DNA from: Actinomycetota bacterium
GTDB taxonomy: Bacteria; Actinomycetota; Actinomycetes; S36-B12; UBA10799
Assembly (NCBI GenBank): GCA_963169255.1
Contig: CAUJEJ010000209.1
Span: 1 to 41,361, forward strand
Length of the DNA: 41,361 bases
Reading direction: 5' to 3'
Positions 10,705 through 19,243 of the stretch are shown one piece after another. The notes under the pieces are model-generated. The model was given only the letters and a program-made list of their open reading frames with translations. It searched no databases and was not told the origin of the DNA. The position numbers were made by a program, and so were the translations under genes. The number at the start of each line of letters is the position of its first letter. The first letter of the stretch is position 1.

Positions 10705-11357
10705 AGGTTGCCATTGCCGGAGCGGGCAAAGTGGGGCGCTCGATCGCGCGCGAGCTCATCGCCAACAACCACGAGGTACTCCTACTTGACAAGGACGCTG
10801 GAAAGGCAAAGCAAGGGGCCGCTAGCGGAGCTTCAGTTCTCGTCGTTGACGCATGCGAGATCTCTTCACTCGAAGAAGCGGGACTCCCCTCGTGCCAAGT
10901 CGTGATCGCAGCGACCGGTGACGACAAGGTCAACCTCGTCGTCGCATTGCTGGCCAAAACGGAGTACGGAGTCCCCCGCGTCGTTGCGCGGGTGAATCAC
11001 CCCAAGAACGAGTGGTTGTTCGACGATTCTTGGGGAGTCGACGTCGCTGTGTCGACGCCGCGAATGTTGTCCGCGTTGGTCGAAGAAGCAGTGACCGTTG
11101 GCGATCTGGTCCGGCTCATGACCTTCCGCCAGGGTGACGCCAACCTGGTTGAGCTCACTCTGGCACCAGAATCGCCGGTCGTGGGCAAGCGAGTCGATGA
11201 AGTCACCTGGCCCATTGACACCGCCCTGGTGGCAATCGTGCGGGAGAGCCGCGTCATCACCCCAACGCCCGACGACACCCTCGAAGCCGGCGATGAATTG
11301 CTCTTCGTTAGCGCTGAGGACCAAGAAGAAGCGCTCGAAGACCTCCTCGCTGTCTGA
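10701..11357 (+). CDS. TrkA-family (RCK) potassium uptake regulatory protein, second copy
   Basis: ATGA overlap with the upstream gene; MKVAIAGAGKVGRSIARELI...LLLDKD; C-terminal TrkA_C. Confidence 0.9.
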   Translation: MKVAIAGAGKVGRSIARELIANNHEVLLLDKDAGKAKQGAASGASVLVVDACEISSLEEAGLPSCQVVIAATGDDKVNLVVALLAKTEYGVPRVVARVNHPKNEWLFDDSWGVDVAVSTPRMLSALVEEAVTVGDLVRLMTFRQGDANLVELTLAPESPVVGKRVDEVTWPIDTALVAIVRESRVITPTPDDTLEAGDELLFVSAEDQEEALEDLLAV

Positions 11358-11371
11358 CCGAGGAGGTTCTG

Positions 11372-11394
11372 CGGCGACATCACCTGAGTCGCCG
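11372..11394. terminator. Hairpin in convergent intergenic region
   Basis: CGGCGAC-ATCACCTGA-GTCGCCG, perfect 7-bp stem between convergent genes; no T-tract. Confidence 0.4.
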
Positions 11395-11442
11395 TTCGGT
11401 CGTTAGAGCGCGCTCGCCCGAGCAGATCTAACCCTTAGCGGG

Positions 11443-12198
11443 TCACGCGGGATCTGAGGTTGCTGCAGCCTCTTGTCGCTGGTGGTAGTCAGCGAGGGCA
11501 GGCTTCACCAGTCGATACGTCACGAGCCCGACCAACAACATCAGCGGCCAGCCGAGCACGATTTTTGCCACCCCAAGCGCACCAACCATCTCGGCAAAGT
11601 AGAGGGGAAGCTGAATTGCCAGCTTCAAGGCAAACATGCCAGCCCAGAGCCAGGTGGCGATGACGTAGGCGCGGCGCAGTTGCGGATCGGAACGCCACCC
11701 AGCGATGTCGCCGGTTGCTGCACCGACACCCACACCTACCAGCGGCCAGCGCACAAGGTTGGAGACAGCGAATGCAACTCCGTACGCCATGTTGATCAGA
11801 AGTCCAGGCAGGAAGAAGTCCGCAGCGTTGCCCGTCCTCGATGCAATGAAGGCAGACAACGCGACACCGCCAAATCCGCCCAACACCTGCTGCAGACTTT
11901 GTTTACGCAGGATTCGCCAGATCGCGATGACCGCACCTGCACCGAGCGCACACCAGATCGAGACAGTGAGATTCTGCGAGGTGGCAAGGTAGGAGATGAC
12001 GAAGACGAGCGCGGGCAGGCTTGAATCGATAATTCCGCGCCAGCCCCCGATCGCGTCGGCGAGCATTCCGCTGCCGATCGGCACATCGGTGCGCAGTTCC
12101 TCACCAAGGGAACCAATTGGGCCTGGCAACGGCATCCCGGAGCCCGGACTTGTCGGATCGGCGGTTAGTTCGTCGTCTTTCTGGGGTTCTTGACTCAC
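11443..12198 (-). CDS. DUF3159 domain membrane protein
   Basis: 251 aa multi-TM; GGWRGIIDSSLPALVFVISYLAT...; position next to trkA pair and OB-fold gene matches the M. tuberculosis Rv2691-Rv2694c order as recalled. Confidence 0.8.
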   Translation of the reverse strand: MSQEPQKDDELTADPTSPGSGMPLPGPIGSLGEELRTDVPIGSGMLADAIGGWRGIIDSSLPALVFVISYLATSQNLTVSIWCALGAGAVIAIWRILRKQSLQQVLGGFGGVALSAFIASRTGNAADFFLPGLLINMAYGVAFAVSNLVRWPLVGVGVGAATGDIAGWRSDPQLRRAYVIATWLWAGMFALKLAIQLPLYFAEMVGALGVAKIVLGWPLMLLVGLVTYRLVKPALADYHQRQEAAATSDPA

Positions 12199-12204
12199 CT
12201 GTCA

Positions 12205-12594
12205 CTACTCGCCGACAGCGACGGCGCGCAACGAATAGCGCGGGTTGTAGATCGTTCGGCGCCCGCCGACGGTATTCATCCGGCCCGTGGCGGTCAGGAC
12301 CCGGCCTGCCTCGATGCCTTGGATGTGGCGACGACCAAGCCAGACGAGGACCACCCGACCGGAGCCGTCGTAAACCTCGGCTTCGACCGTGGGGACGCTC
12401 TCGACGGGCTTCATCGTGACCGAGCGCAGCGGTCCACAAATCGTCACGACATCGCCGCAGTTGCACGAATCGATGGGATTTGCACCCGCACTTCGAGAGG
12501 TTTCCTTCAACTCCGCGGCTTCAATTTCTTCATCGCTGGAGCCCAGGCGGCGCCACAGCCGACGCATCGCAGAGTCGTCAGTCGTCTCAGGCAT
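12205..12594 (-). CDS. OB-fold nucleic acid binding domain protein
   Basis: 129 aa; VTICGPLRSVTMKP...VEAEVYDGSGRVVLVWLGRRHIQGIEAGRVLTATGRM is OB-fold-like. Confidence 0.8.
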   Translation of the reverse strand: MPETTDDSAMRRLWRRLGSSDEEIEAAELKETSRSAGANPIDSCNCGDVVTICGPLRSVTMKPVESVPTVEAEVYDGSGRVVLVWLGRRHIQGIEAGRVLTATGRMNTVGGRRTIYNPRYSLRAVAVGE

Positions 12595-12705
12595 ACCGCA
12601 AGGCTAACCCCAACCGGGTCGCGTGCATAGATCGTGTGGGATCAGCCACGTTTAGTGATGGGGACGCCCCTAGCGAACGCGACCAGAAACTGGTGTGATG
12701 AGCCG

Positions 12706-13485
12706 ATGAGAGCTCTCATTCCGGACATCATCGAAGACCTCAGCGATTCCGATCTTGCCCACGTCTATGCGTGGCCGTCGAAACGCGACCAGACGTGGCT
12801 GCGAATGAACTTCGCCGCGAGCATCGACGGCTGCGTGACCGACAACGACGGCCTCTCAGCCGGAGTCTCCAGCCCTGACGACAAACGTGTCTTTGCCCTT
12901 CTTCGGGCGACGTGTGACGCCGTTGTGGTGGGGGCAGGCACAGCCCGCACCGAGGGTTACGGTCCGGTGAAGGTGCGCGAATCGATGGAGAACTTGCGGC
13001 ACAAGCTCGGCATGACGACGCCACCACGGCTCGTCATCATCACGAACTCCGGAAACCTCGATCCAGCAAGTCCCGCGTTTGTCGACGCCGATCCGGGCGC
13101 ACGAACCATCGTGGTGACGCGACGTGAATCCGGCCTCGGGGCGGACACCGCAACGGCCCGACATGACGAACTCGCCGAGGTTGCCGACATTGTTGTCGCT
13201 GGCGAAGCCAGCGTGGACTTGAAATCAACTCGAACCCAACTCGGCGACCTCGGCCTTCACCGTCTGCTGTGTGAAGGTGGCCCAAGCCTCTTCGGTGACA
13301 TGTTGACTGCCGGGGTCGTGGATGACCTGTGCCTCACCACGAGTCCTCTCATCGCCGGGCAATCAACCGCAAACCGGACCACGCTGACTGGCCATGACGC
13401 CCTGCCGTCACAACACGATGTGACGCTGGCGAGTCTGGTTCAGGCGAGTAACTCGCTCCTTGCGCGCTGGCTGCTTCGTAAGTAG
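12706..13485 (+). CDS. Pyrimidine reductase family protein (RibD C-terminal domain)
   Basis: WLRMNFAASIDGCVTDNDG, VVVGAGTARTEGYGP, LLCEGGPSLFGDML. Confidence 0.88.
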   Translation: MRALIPDIIEDLSDSDLAHVYAWPSKRDQTWLRMNFAASIDGCVTDNDGLSAGVSSPDDKRVFALLRATCDAVVVGAGTARTEGYGPVKVRESMENLRHKLGMTTPPRLVIITNSGNLDPASPAFVDADPGARTIVVTRRESGLGADTATARHDELAEVADIVVAGEASVDLKSTRTQLGDLGLHRLLCEGGPSLFGDMLTAGVVDDLCLTTSPLIAGQSTANRTTLTGHDALPSQHDVTLASLVQASNSLLARWLLRK

Positions 13486-13501
13486 CGACTCTGGCAGTCC
13501 G

Positions 13502-13544
13502 TTCGAAGCCGCGCGGGTGCAGCCAGCCCGCACTAGCTTTCGAA
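13502..13544. terminator. Candidate bidirectional terminator between convergent genes
   Basis: Outer TTCGAA/TTCGAA arms and inner GCGGG-N9-CCCGC stem across the convergent junction. Confidence 0.3.
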
Positions 13545-14591
13545 GATGTCGTCGAGTGAGTATGCTGCGGGGACTTCAAGCTGCCCGTAGGTGCAGGACT
13601 CCGGATCGCGATCGGGGCGCCAATTGCGAAAGCGAGCGGTATGCCGGAAGCGAGTCCCCTGCATGTGGTCGTACGCAACCTCAACGACGAGTTCGGGCCG
13701 CAACGGCTGCCAGGTCAAGTCCTTGCCAGCGTTCCAGCGTGACTCACCGCCCGGCAGTCGGGTGTGGCTCTCGGCGGCTTGCTCGACGAGCCACGGGTGT
13801 TCTCCAGCGGAGGCTCCGGTCATCCGGTACGCCTCGAGGAAGTCGACGAGTTCGGCGCGCTTCGCCATCGTGAACGATGCGCTCACTCCAACTTGGTTGA
13901 GATTGCCCGCGTCGTCGTAGAGGCCCAAGAGCAGCGATCCAACGATCGGCCCAGACTTGTGCCAACGGAACCCCGCAACCACACAGTCAGCAGTTCGATC
14001 ATGCTTGATCTTGATCATGGTTCGTTTGTTGGGCTCATACGGCCCATCGAGGGACTTCCCTATGACGCCGTCGAGACCGGCGCCTTCGAAGTTCCGAAAC
14101 CACTCCTCCGCCGTGGCAACATCACACGTCGCCGGAGTGAGATGAATTCCGTCGCTGCCAGCAACATGGCGCGTAAGGAGTTCGCGTCGCTCGTCGAACC
14201 GCTTCGCCATGAGGTCGCGGTCGTCAAGCGCTAGCAGGTCGAATGCGACGAACGAAGCGGGCGTCTGTTCGGCAAGGAGTTGCACACGCGAATCCGCTGG
14301 ATGAATCCGATTGAGGAGCGCGTCAAACTCGAGGTGACCGTTTGAGGCAATGACGATCTCGCCATCAACAACGCACCGCTGCGGCAAACCAACTAAGGCC
14401 TTGGCCACGACTTCAGGAAAATAGCGGGTCAGTGGCTTCTCGTTCCGCGACCCGATGATCACCTCATCGCCATCGCGGAAGATGATCGCTCGAAAGCCAT
14501 CCCACTTGCCTTCGTAGTGCATGCCGGGCGGAATCCGCTTCGCCGGTTTGGCGAGCATCGGAGCAACTGGGGGCATCACAGGCAACTCCAC
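13533..14591 (-). CDS. ATP-dependent DNA ligase (LigC type)
   Basis: 352 aa; YEGKWDGFRAI (adenylated Lys motif), VVDGEIVI, EGVIGK-like GLDGVIGKSLDGPY, KIKH. Confidence 0.9.
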   Translation of the reverse strand: MELPVMPPVAPMLAKPAKRIPPGMHYEGKWDGFRAIIFRDGDEVIIGSRNEKPLTRYFPEVVAKALVGLPQRCVVDGEIVIASNGHLEFDALLNRIHPADSRVQLLAEQTPASFVAFDLLALDDRDLMAKRFDERRELLTRHVAGSDGIHLTPATCDVATAEEWFRNFEGAGLDGVIGKSLDGPYEPNKRTMIKIKHDRTADCVVAGFRWHKSGPIVGSLLLGLYDDAGNLNQVGVSASFTMAKRAELVDFLEAYRMTGASAGEHPWLVEQAAESHTRLPGGESRWNAGKDLTWQPLRPELVVEVAYDHMQGTRFRHTARFRNWRPDRDPESCTYGQLEVPAAYSLDDIFES

Positions 14592-14594
14592 TGA

Positions 14595-15749
14595 CTACTC
14601 CCCTGCCTGTCGTGAAGTGTCCTCGGCTGTCGCGGTGTCTCCTGCTGCAGAAGGTGTATCGGCGGCGGGAACAGCCTTCGGCTTGGCGCGACGACTGGGC
14701 TGAACGCGCAGTGGCTCGCCCTCCATCTTCGGATAGTCCGGCGGATACGGCATGTCCTCGAGCCCGTGATCGCGAACGTCGCGCTCGTACATCTCAACGA
14801 GTGGTGCCATGTCGAACGCAACGTCATCGATCTGCGCCTGCAGATCACCGATTCGAGCGAACCGTTCCGGAACTGTCCGCACGGTGAAGTCGCTCGGCGC
14901 GATGTCGGGGAGTTCTTCCCAAAGGACGGGAGTTGACACAGGTGCGCCCGGGCGCGGCCGAATCGAGTAGGCCGAAGCGATCGTTCGGTCGCGCGAATTC
15001 TGGTTGTAGTCGACGAAGATCTTCTCGCCGCGCTCTTCCTTCCACCATTTCGTCGTCACAAGATCTGGAGCGCGCCGTTCAAGCTCTCGTCCGAATGCGA
15101 TTGCAGCGTGGCGCATATCGATGAAATCCCATCGCGGTTCGACGCGTAGGTAGATGTGAATCCCACGCCCTCCCGAAGTCTTCGGGAATCCGCGATATCC
15201 GAGTTCGTCAAGCAACTCATGCGCCATCTGCGCGACCCTTACCGCGTCCTTGAAATCGGTTCCCGGTTGCGGATCAAGATCGATTCTCAGCTCGTCCGGC
15301 GAGTCCACATCGGCCTTGCGGACCGGCCAAGGATGGAACGTGATCGTGCCAAGGTTTGCTGCCCAGGCGATGACGGCCAATTTGTCCGGGCACACCTCGT
15401 CGGCAAACCGCCCGGAGGGAAAGGTGATACGCGCAGTATTGACCCAGTCGGGCGCTCCCTTGGGAATTCGCTTTTGGTAGAAGGCTTCCTTCGCCGGACC
15501 CATCCGTTGGCTGATCTCGACACCGGGCCGAACCCCACCCGGCCAACGTTCCAGCGTCGTGGGTCGGTCCCGGAGCGCTCGAAGGATCCCCGGACCCACA
15601 CTTAGGTAGTAGTCGATCATCTCGCGTTTGGTGATGCCGACGTCATCAAACAGCGGCCGCTCCGGGTTCGAGACGCGAACGGGTATTCCCTCGACGTCGA
15701 TCTCGATCGGACTCCCAAAACTTGCCACAGCCTGACGGTACCCGCCCAC
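14595..15749 (-). CDS. LigD-type NHEJ polymerase/primase domain protein
   Basis: 384 aa; RPLFDDVGITKREMIDYY, LRIDLDPQPGTDF, GGRGIHIYLRVEP, VDYNQNSRDRTIASAYSIRPRPGAPVSTP. Confidence 0.9.
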   Translation of the reverse strand: MGGYRQAVASFGSPIEIDVEGIPVRVSNPERPLFDDVGITKREMIDYYLSVGPGILRALRDRPTTLERWPGGVRPGVEISQRMGPAKEAFYQKRIPKGAPDWVNTARITFPSGRFADEVCPDKLAVIAWAANLGTITFHPWPVRKADVDSPDELRIDLDPQPGTDFKDAVRVAQMAHELLDELGYRGFPKTSGGRGIHIYLRVEPRWDFIDMRHAAIAFGRELERRAPDLVTTKWWKEERGEKIFVDYNQNSRDRTIASAYSIRPRPGAPVSTPVLWEELPDIAPSDFTVRTVPERFARIGDLQAQIDDVAFDMAPLVEMYERDVRDHGLEDMPYPPDYPKMEGEPLRVQPSRRAKPKAVPAADTPSAAGDTATAEDTSRQAGE

Positions 15750-15837
15750 CCACAGCTAGCGCCCGGCAAGCGAGGCGGTTGAGGTGAGCAGGAATACCGC
15801 GAAGAGCGGTATCCGTGAGCGGGCGCGATTGCCGCGT

Positions 15838-15843
15838 TATGGT
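15838..15843 (+). promoter_or_regulatory. -10 element TATGGT, 6 nt before the ATG (predicted leaderless start)
   Basis: TATGGT-GGCCGA-ATG. Confidence 0.45.
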
Positions 15844-15849
15844 GGCCGA

Positions 15850-16509
15850 ATGGAGTTAACAAGCGAGAGCATTCGGCCCGGTCAGCCCATCGATTCGGTC
15901 TACGCACTGGGCCGACCAGACACGCACTCCAACGCCACATTCTCAGACAACGTGAACCCGCACCTTGCCTGGTCTCATGCGCCTAGCGGCACCAAGTCAT
16001 TCGCCGTCGTGGTGCATGACAGTGACGCGCCGACCGTGGCCGATGACGTCAATCAGCCGGGCCGACGAGTACCCCACGATCTACCACGCGCGGACTTCTA
16101 CCACTGGGTACTCGTTGATCTACCTGCCACCGTTACGCGAATTCCATCCGGCGCGTTTAGTTCCGGCGTTTCTAAAGGCGGTAAGGCCGGGCCGGAGGTG
16201 GCCCTGAAGGACGATGTCGCCTCTGAGTTCGGTCGCAGTGAGCTCAACCTGCGACACGGGCTGAACAGCTACACGCAGTGGTTCGCGTCTGATCCGGACA
16301 TGGTCGGCGACTACTTCGGGTATGACGGGCCGTTTCCGCCCTGGAATGACGAGCGGACTCATACGTACACCTTCACCGTGCTTGCTTTAGACGTCGAGCG
16401 CGCACCAGTTGAGGGTTCCTTTGATGGCCCGGCTCTGCTGACTGCGCTGGAGGGACACATCCTCGATTCCGCCGCGTTTACCGCGACGTATCGAATCTGC
16501 GCGGAATAG
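15850..16509 (+). CDS. YbhB/YbcL-family Raf kinase inhibitor-like (PEBP) protein
   Basis: NPHLAWSHAPSGTKSFAVVVHDSDAPT, FYHWVLVDLPATVTRIP, YDGPFPPWNDERTHTYTFTVLAL. Confidence 0.9.
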   Translation: MELTSESIRPGQPIDSVYALGRPDTHSNATFSDNVNPHLAWSHAPSGTKSFAVVVHDSDAPTVADDVNQPGRRVPHDLPRADFYHWVLVDLPATVTRIPSGAFSSGVSKGGKAGPEVALKDDVASEFGRSELNLRHGLNSYTQWFASDPDMVGDYFGYDGPFPPWNDERTHTYTFTVLALDVERAPVEGSFDGPALLTALEGHILDSAAFTATYRICAE

Positions 16510-16545
16510 CGGCGCGAACTCCGAGATGGCACAGGCAGGCACTCG

Positions 16546-16854
16546 ATGACGTTCACCGGACGACGGACAGTCGCGGTCGAACTCGTTCCGGAGGCGCTGC
16601 GGCAACGAGGCGGAACGTGGCTCATCGAAGCCGACTCAGCGTGGGCGTGGACTTTGTGGCGAAGTGAGTCCGACGAGTTCGAACTGCTCGTCGTCTGCGG
16701 CTCAGTTGGCATTTGGGAGGAATGGGCAGCACTTAACGACGATGATCGCTCCACGATCTACGCACACTTCCAGTTACTCGTCGCGGGCGGTGAGGCATTC
16801 GATTCTCTAGCAAACGCCGTGGATGCGATCGCAAAACGCCACAAGTGCGGCTAG
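16546..16854 (+). CDS. Hypothetical protein (102 aa)
   Basis: Open frame in an otherwise unused strand interval, plausible composition; no family recognised. Confidence 0.5.
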   Translation: MTFTGRRTVAVELVPEALRQRGGTWLIEADSAWAWTLWRSESDEFELLVVCGSVGIWEEWAALNDDDRSTIYAHFQLLVAGGEAFDSLANAVDAIAKRHKCG

Positions 16855-16902
16855 CGAGTCGAGCGTGACGTCGACTCCTGCGATGAGTCCTTCGCCGTCC
16901 AC

Positions 16903-18006
16903 CTACCTGACCTCGACCTCGAGGCCGACAAACCGCCCGTAGCGCTGCGCGGCGAGCTCGAAGCCGCTGGCCTGTTCAGGGGTCAAATCCTCAAAGGCAT
17001 CAACCTCGATCCGAACCTTGCGCTTGGTCGCATTTCGCTTCCAGGTGCCCTTCACCCTCCCGCAGTCAACAATGGTCGAGCGGAACACGCCATTGTTCCC
17101 CGGCACCACTGCCTGCAGGGAACCTGGCTCCAGCATCAGCGCGCGGTCCTTGTAGCCGAGCATGTACTCATCAAACCCCGGTAGCGCAAGGATCCCCTTC
17201 CTGAAACCGAGGTCCCCATTGACCGAGATCGCACTCGCCAGTTCGTCCGCTACCCACAACGCGCCCGCGTCAGACTCGACTTCGCGGATCCGGCCAACGT
17301 TGGCCGCGAGCGCTTTGCGCGCCGGGCCCATCGCGATTCCCGCCCACCCAGCGAAGTCCTTCGCAGGTATCGGCCCATGGCCACGCACGAAATACCACGC
17401 AAGTTCGGCAAGGGCTTCGTCGCCGACCAACACGCGCTGCTCGGGCGCGAACTCGCTGAGCAGCACGAAGGTCTGCTCCTTGCCGATCGACGGGCCGAAA
17501 CATGTGATGCCAACTTGCGACGAGTGCCAAAGGAGGTGGTAGAGACGTTGACCTGTGGTGGCGATTCCTGCTTCGTTGAGAGCGTCCGCACATTGCGAGC
17601 GAGTGAGTCGCTTTCCTCCAACGAGAGCCTGCTCAAGGATGACGCCCGCGCTCTCCACCGTGCTGCGATCAAGACCGAGATAGTCCCAACGCTTCTCGAC
17701 GCCCGAGAGCGCGCGCGAACCCACAGCTTCCAGCATCCATCGCGCATCGTTCGAGGCAATGAGGTGGATGGTTCCGCGCATCGGCCACGTTCGCAGCACC
17801 GTGCCTTGCTCGAAGGCAGCGTCAACGTCGCCCTCCGTCAACTCCGGAAGCCGTAGCCCAAGTGACCACTTGACACTCGCAAGGTCCTGGCCCTGCATCG
17901 CGCCGAGCCACCCGACAACGTGTTCGACGGTGGTGGAATCGTGATCTGCGAGAAGGAGCGCAGACAACCGCGCCGACAGAATCTGCGAGGCGCTCAGGTT
18001 CGTCAT
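16903..18006 (-). CDS. Winged-helix DNA-binding domain protein, HTH_42/AlkZ-like family
   Basis: 367 aa; VGWLGAMQGQDLASVKWSLGLRLPE, VLRTWPMRGTIHLIASNDARWML. Confidence 0.85.
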   Translation of the reverse strand: MTNLSASQILSARLSALLLADHDSTTVEHVVGWLGAMQGQDLASVKWSLGLRLPELTEGDVDAAFEQGTVLRTWPMRGTIHLIASNDARWMLEAVGSRALSGVEKRWDYLGLDRSTVESAGVILEQALVGGKRLTRSQCADALNEAGIATTGQRLYHLLWHSSQVGITCFGPSIGKEQTFVLLSEFAPEQRVLVGDEALAELAWYFVRGHGPIPAKDFAGWAGIAMGPARKALAANVGRIREVESDAGALWVADELASAISVNGDLGFRKGILALPGFDEYMLGYKDRALMLEPGSLQAVVPGNNGVFRSTIVDCGRVKGTWKRNATKRKVRIEVDAFEDLTPEQASGFELAAQRYGRFVGLEVEVR

Positions 18007-18031
18007 CTGCGAGTCTCGCTATTCGTCTCTG

Positions 18032-18478
18032 CTACTCAGCAGATTCGAGGGTAATACTGATCGAGTTTATGCACCAACGCTGGTCCGTCGGTGTGCCATA
18101 ACCTTCACCCTCGAACACGTGCCCGAGGTGTGAACCACAGTTGGCGCAACGGGCCTCAGTCCGCACGGACATCAAGGACCGATCCTCAACAAGCTCAACC
18201 GCATCGCCCGCCATCGGCGTGAAGAACGATGGCCAGCCGCAATGGGAATCAAACTTCGACGATGAGGAAAAGAGTTCGGCCTGGCAAGCGCGACACCGAT
18301 ATACGCCGACAGTCTTGGTGTCGGTGTACTCACCCCTGAAGGCCGCCTCCGTGCCGGCCTCGCGCAGAACGTGGTACTCCTCTTTGGACAACGACTCTTT
18401 CCATTGCTCCTCGGACTTGGAGACCGGATAGGGCGTGCCGTCCGGACGCAACGGACCGTCCTTCTTTGGACTACTCAT
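18032..18478 (-). CDS. msrB: Peptide-methionine (R)-S-oxide reductase
   Basis: 148 aa; GVYRCRACQAELFSSSSKFDSHCGWPSF, CANCGSHLGHVFEGEGYGTPTDQRWCINSISI. Confidence 0.96.
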   Translation of the reverse strand: MSSPKKDGPLRPDGTPYPVSKSEEQWKESLSKEEYHVLREAGTEAAFRGEYTDTKTVGVYRCRACQAELFSSSSKFDSHCGWPSFFTPMAGDAVELVEDRSLMSVRTEARCANCGSHLGHVFEGEGYGTPTDQRWCINSISITLESAE

Positions 18479-18484
18479 CTCACT

Positions 18485-19243
18485 TCACCTCACATCGGCC
18501 AAGAACGACGAAAGCTCACGACGGCGCCCGGTGTAGAACGGAATCTCCTCGCGCACGTGAAGGCGCGCGCGTGACGCGCGCAGGTGACGCATGAGGTCCA
18601 CGATCCGACTCAAGTCGTCGGCTTCGAATGCCAAGATCCACTCATAGTCGCCGAGCGAGAAGGCTGGGACGGTGTTCGCCCTCACGTCCGGGTACTCGCG
18701 ACCCATAATCCCGTGTTCCATGAGGAGTTCGCGCCGCTCTTCATCGGGCAGGAGATACCACTCAAATGACCGCACGAACGGATACACCGAAACGAATTCG
18801 CGCGCGCGTTCATCTGCAAGAAATGCCGGTACGTGGGACTTGTTGAACTCCGCTGGCCGATGCAACGCCATCTGCGACCACACCGGCACAAATGCGCGCC
18901 CGACCGAAGTACTCAAGACGGCGTGGTACGCCGTCTGCAACGCGGTGCTCGTCTCTGCGTGGGACCACAACATCAGGTCGGCGTCGGCTCGAAATCCCGC
19001 GACGTCGTACCAACCACGGACGACAACATCGTCGGATTCCCGCAGCGACGCGAGTGCCTCATCTACCTCAGTGACCGCATCGGCCGGAAGTGCTGCGAGC
19101 GCGGCACGATCTACCTTGAACACCGACCACATCGTGTAGCGAAGGACATCGTTGAGGTCACGCGCCTTGGGCTTTGTCGCTTGCGGCGGCGTTGACGATT
19201 CAGGAGTGGGGTGGGCAGGTACGGACGCAGTGTCATCAGCCAT
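18485..19243 (-). CDS. hemQ: Coproheme decarboxylase / chlorite dismutase-like HemQ
   Basis: 252 aa; Cld-family features including [58 protein letters not shown]; next to cgoX. Confidence 0.95.
   Translation of the reverse strand: MADDTASVPAHPTPESSTPPQATKPKARDLNDVLRYTMWSVFKVDRAALAALPADAVTEVDEALASLRESDDVVVRGWYDVAGFRADADLMLWSHAETSTALQTAYHAVLSTSVGRAFVPVWSQMALHRPAEFNKSHVPAFLADERAREFVSVYPFVRSFEWYLLPDEERRELLMEHGIMGREYPDVRANTVPAFSLGDYEWILAFEADDLSRIVDLMRHLRASRARLHVREEIPFYTGRRRELSSFLADVR

Noticed and set aside
13533-15749. Calling the ligase/polymerase pair a defence or phage module
   Set aside because: Both match cellular LigC and LigD-polymerase families and lie among housekeeping genes with no mobile-element signature.
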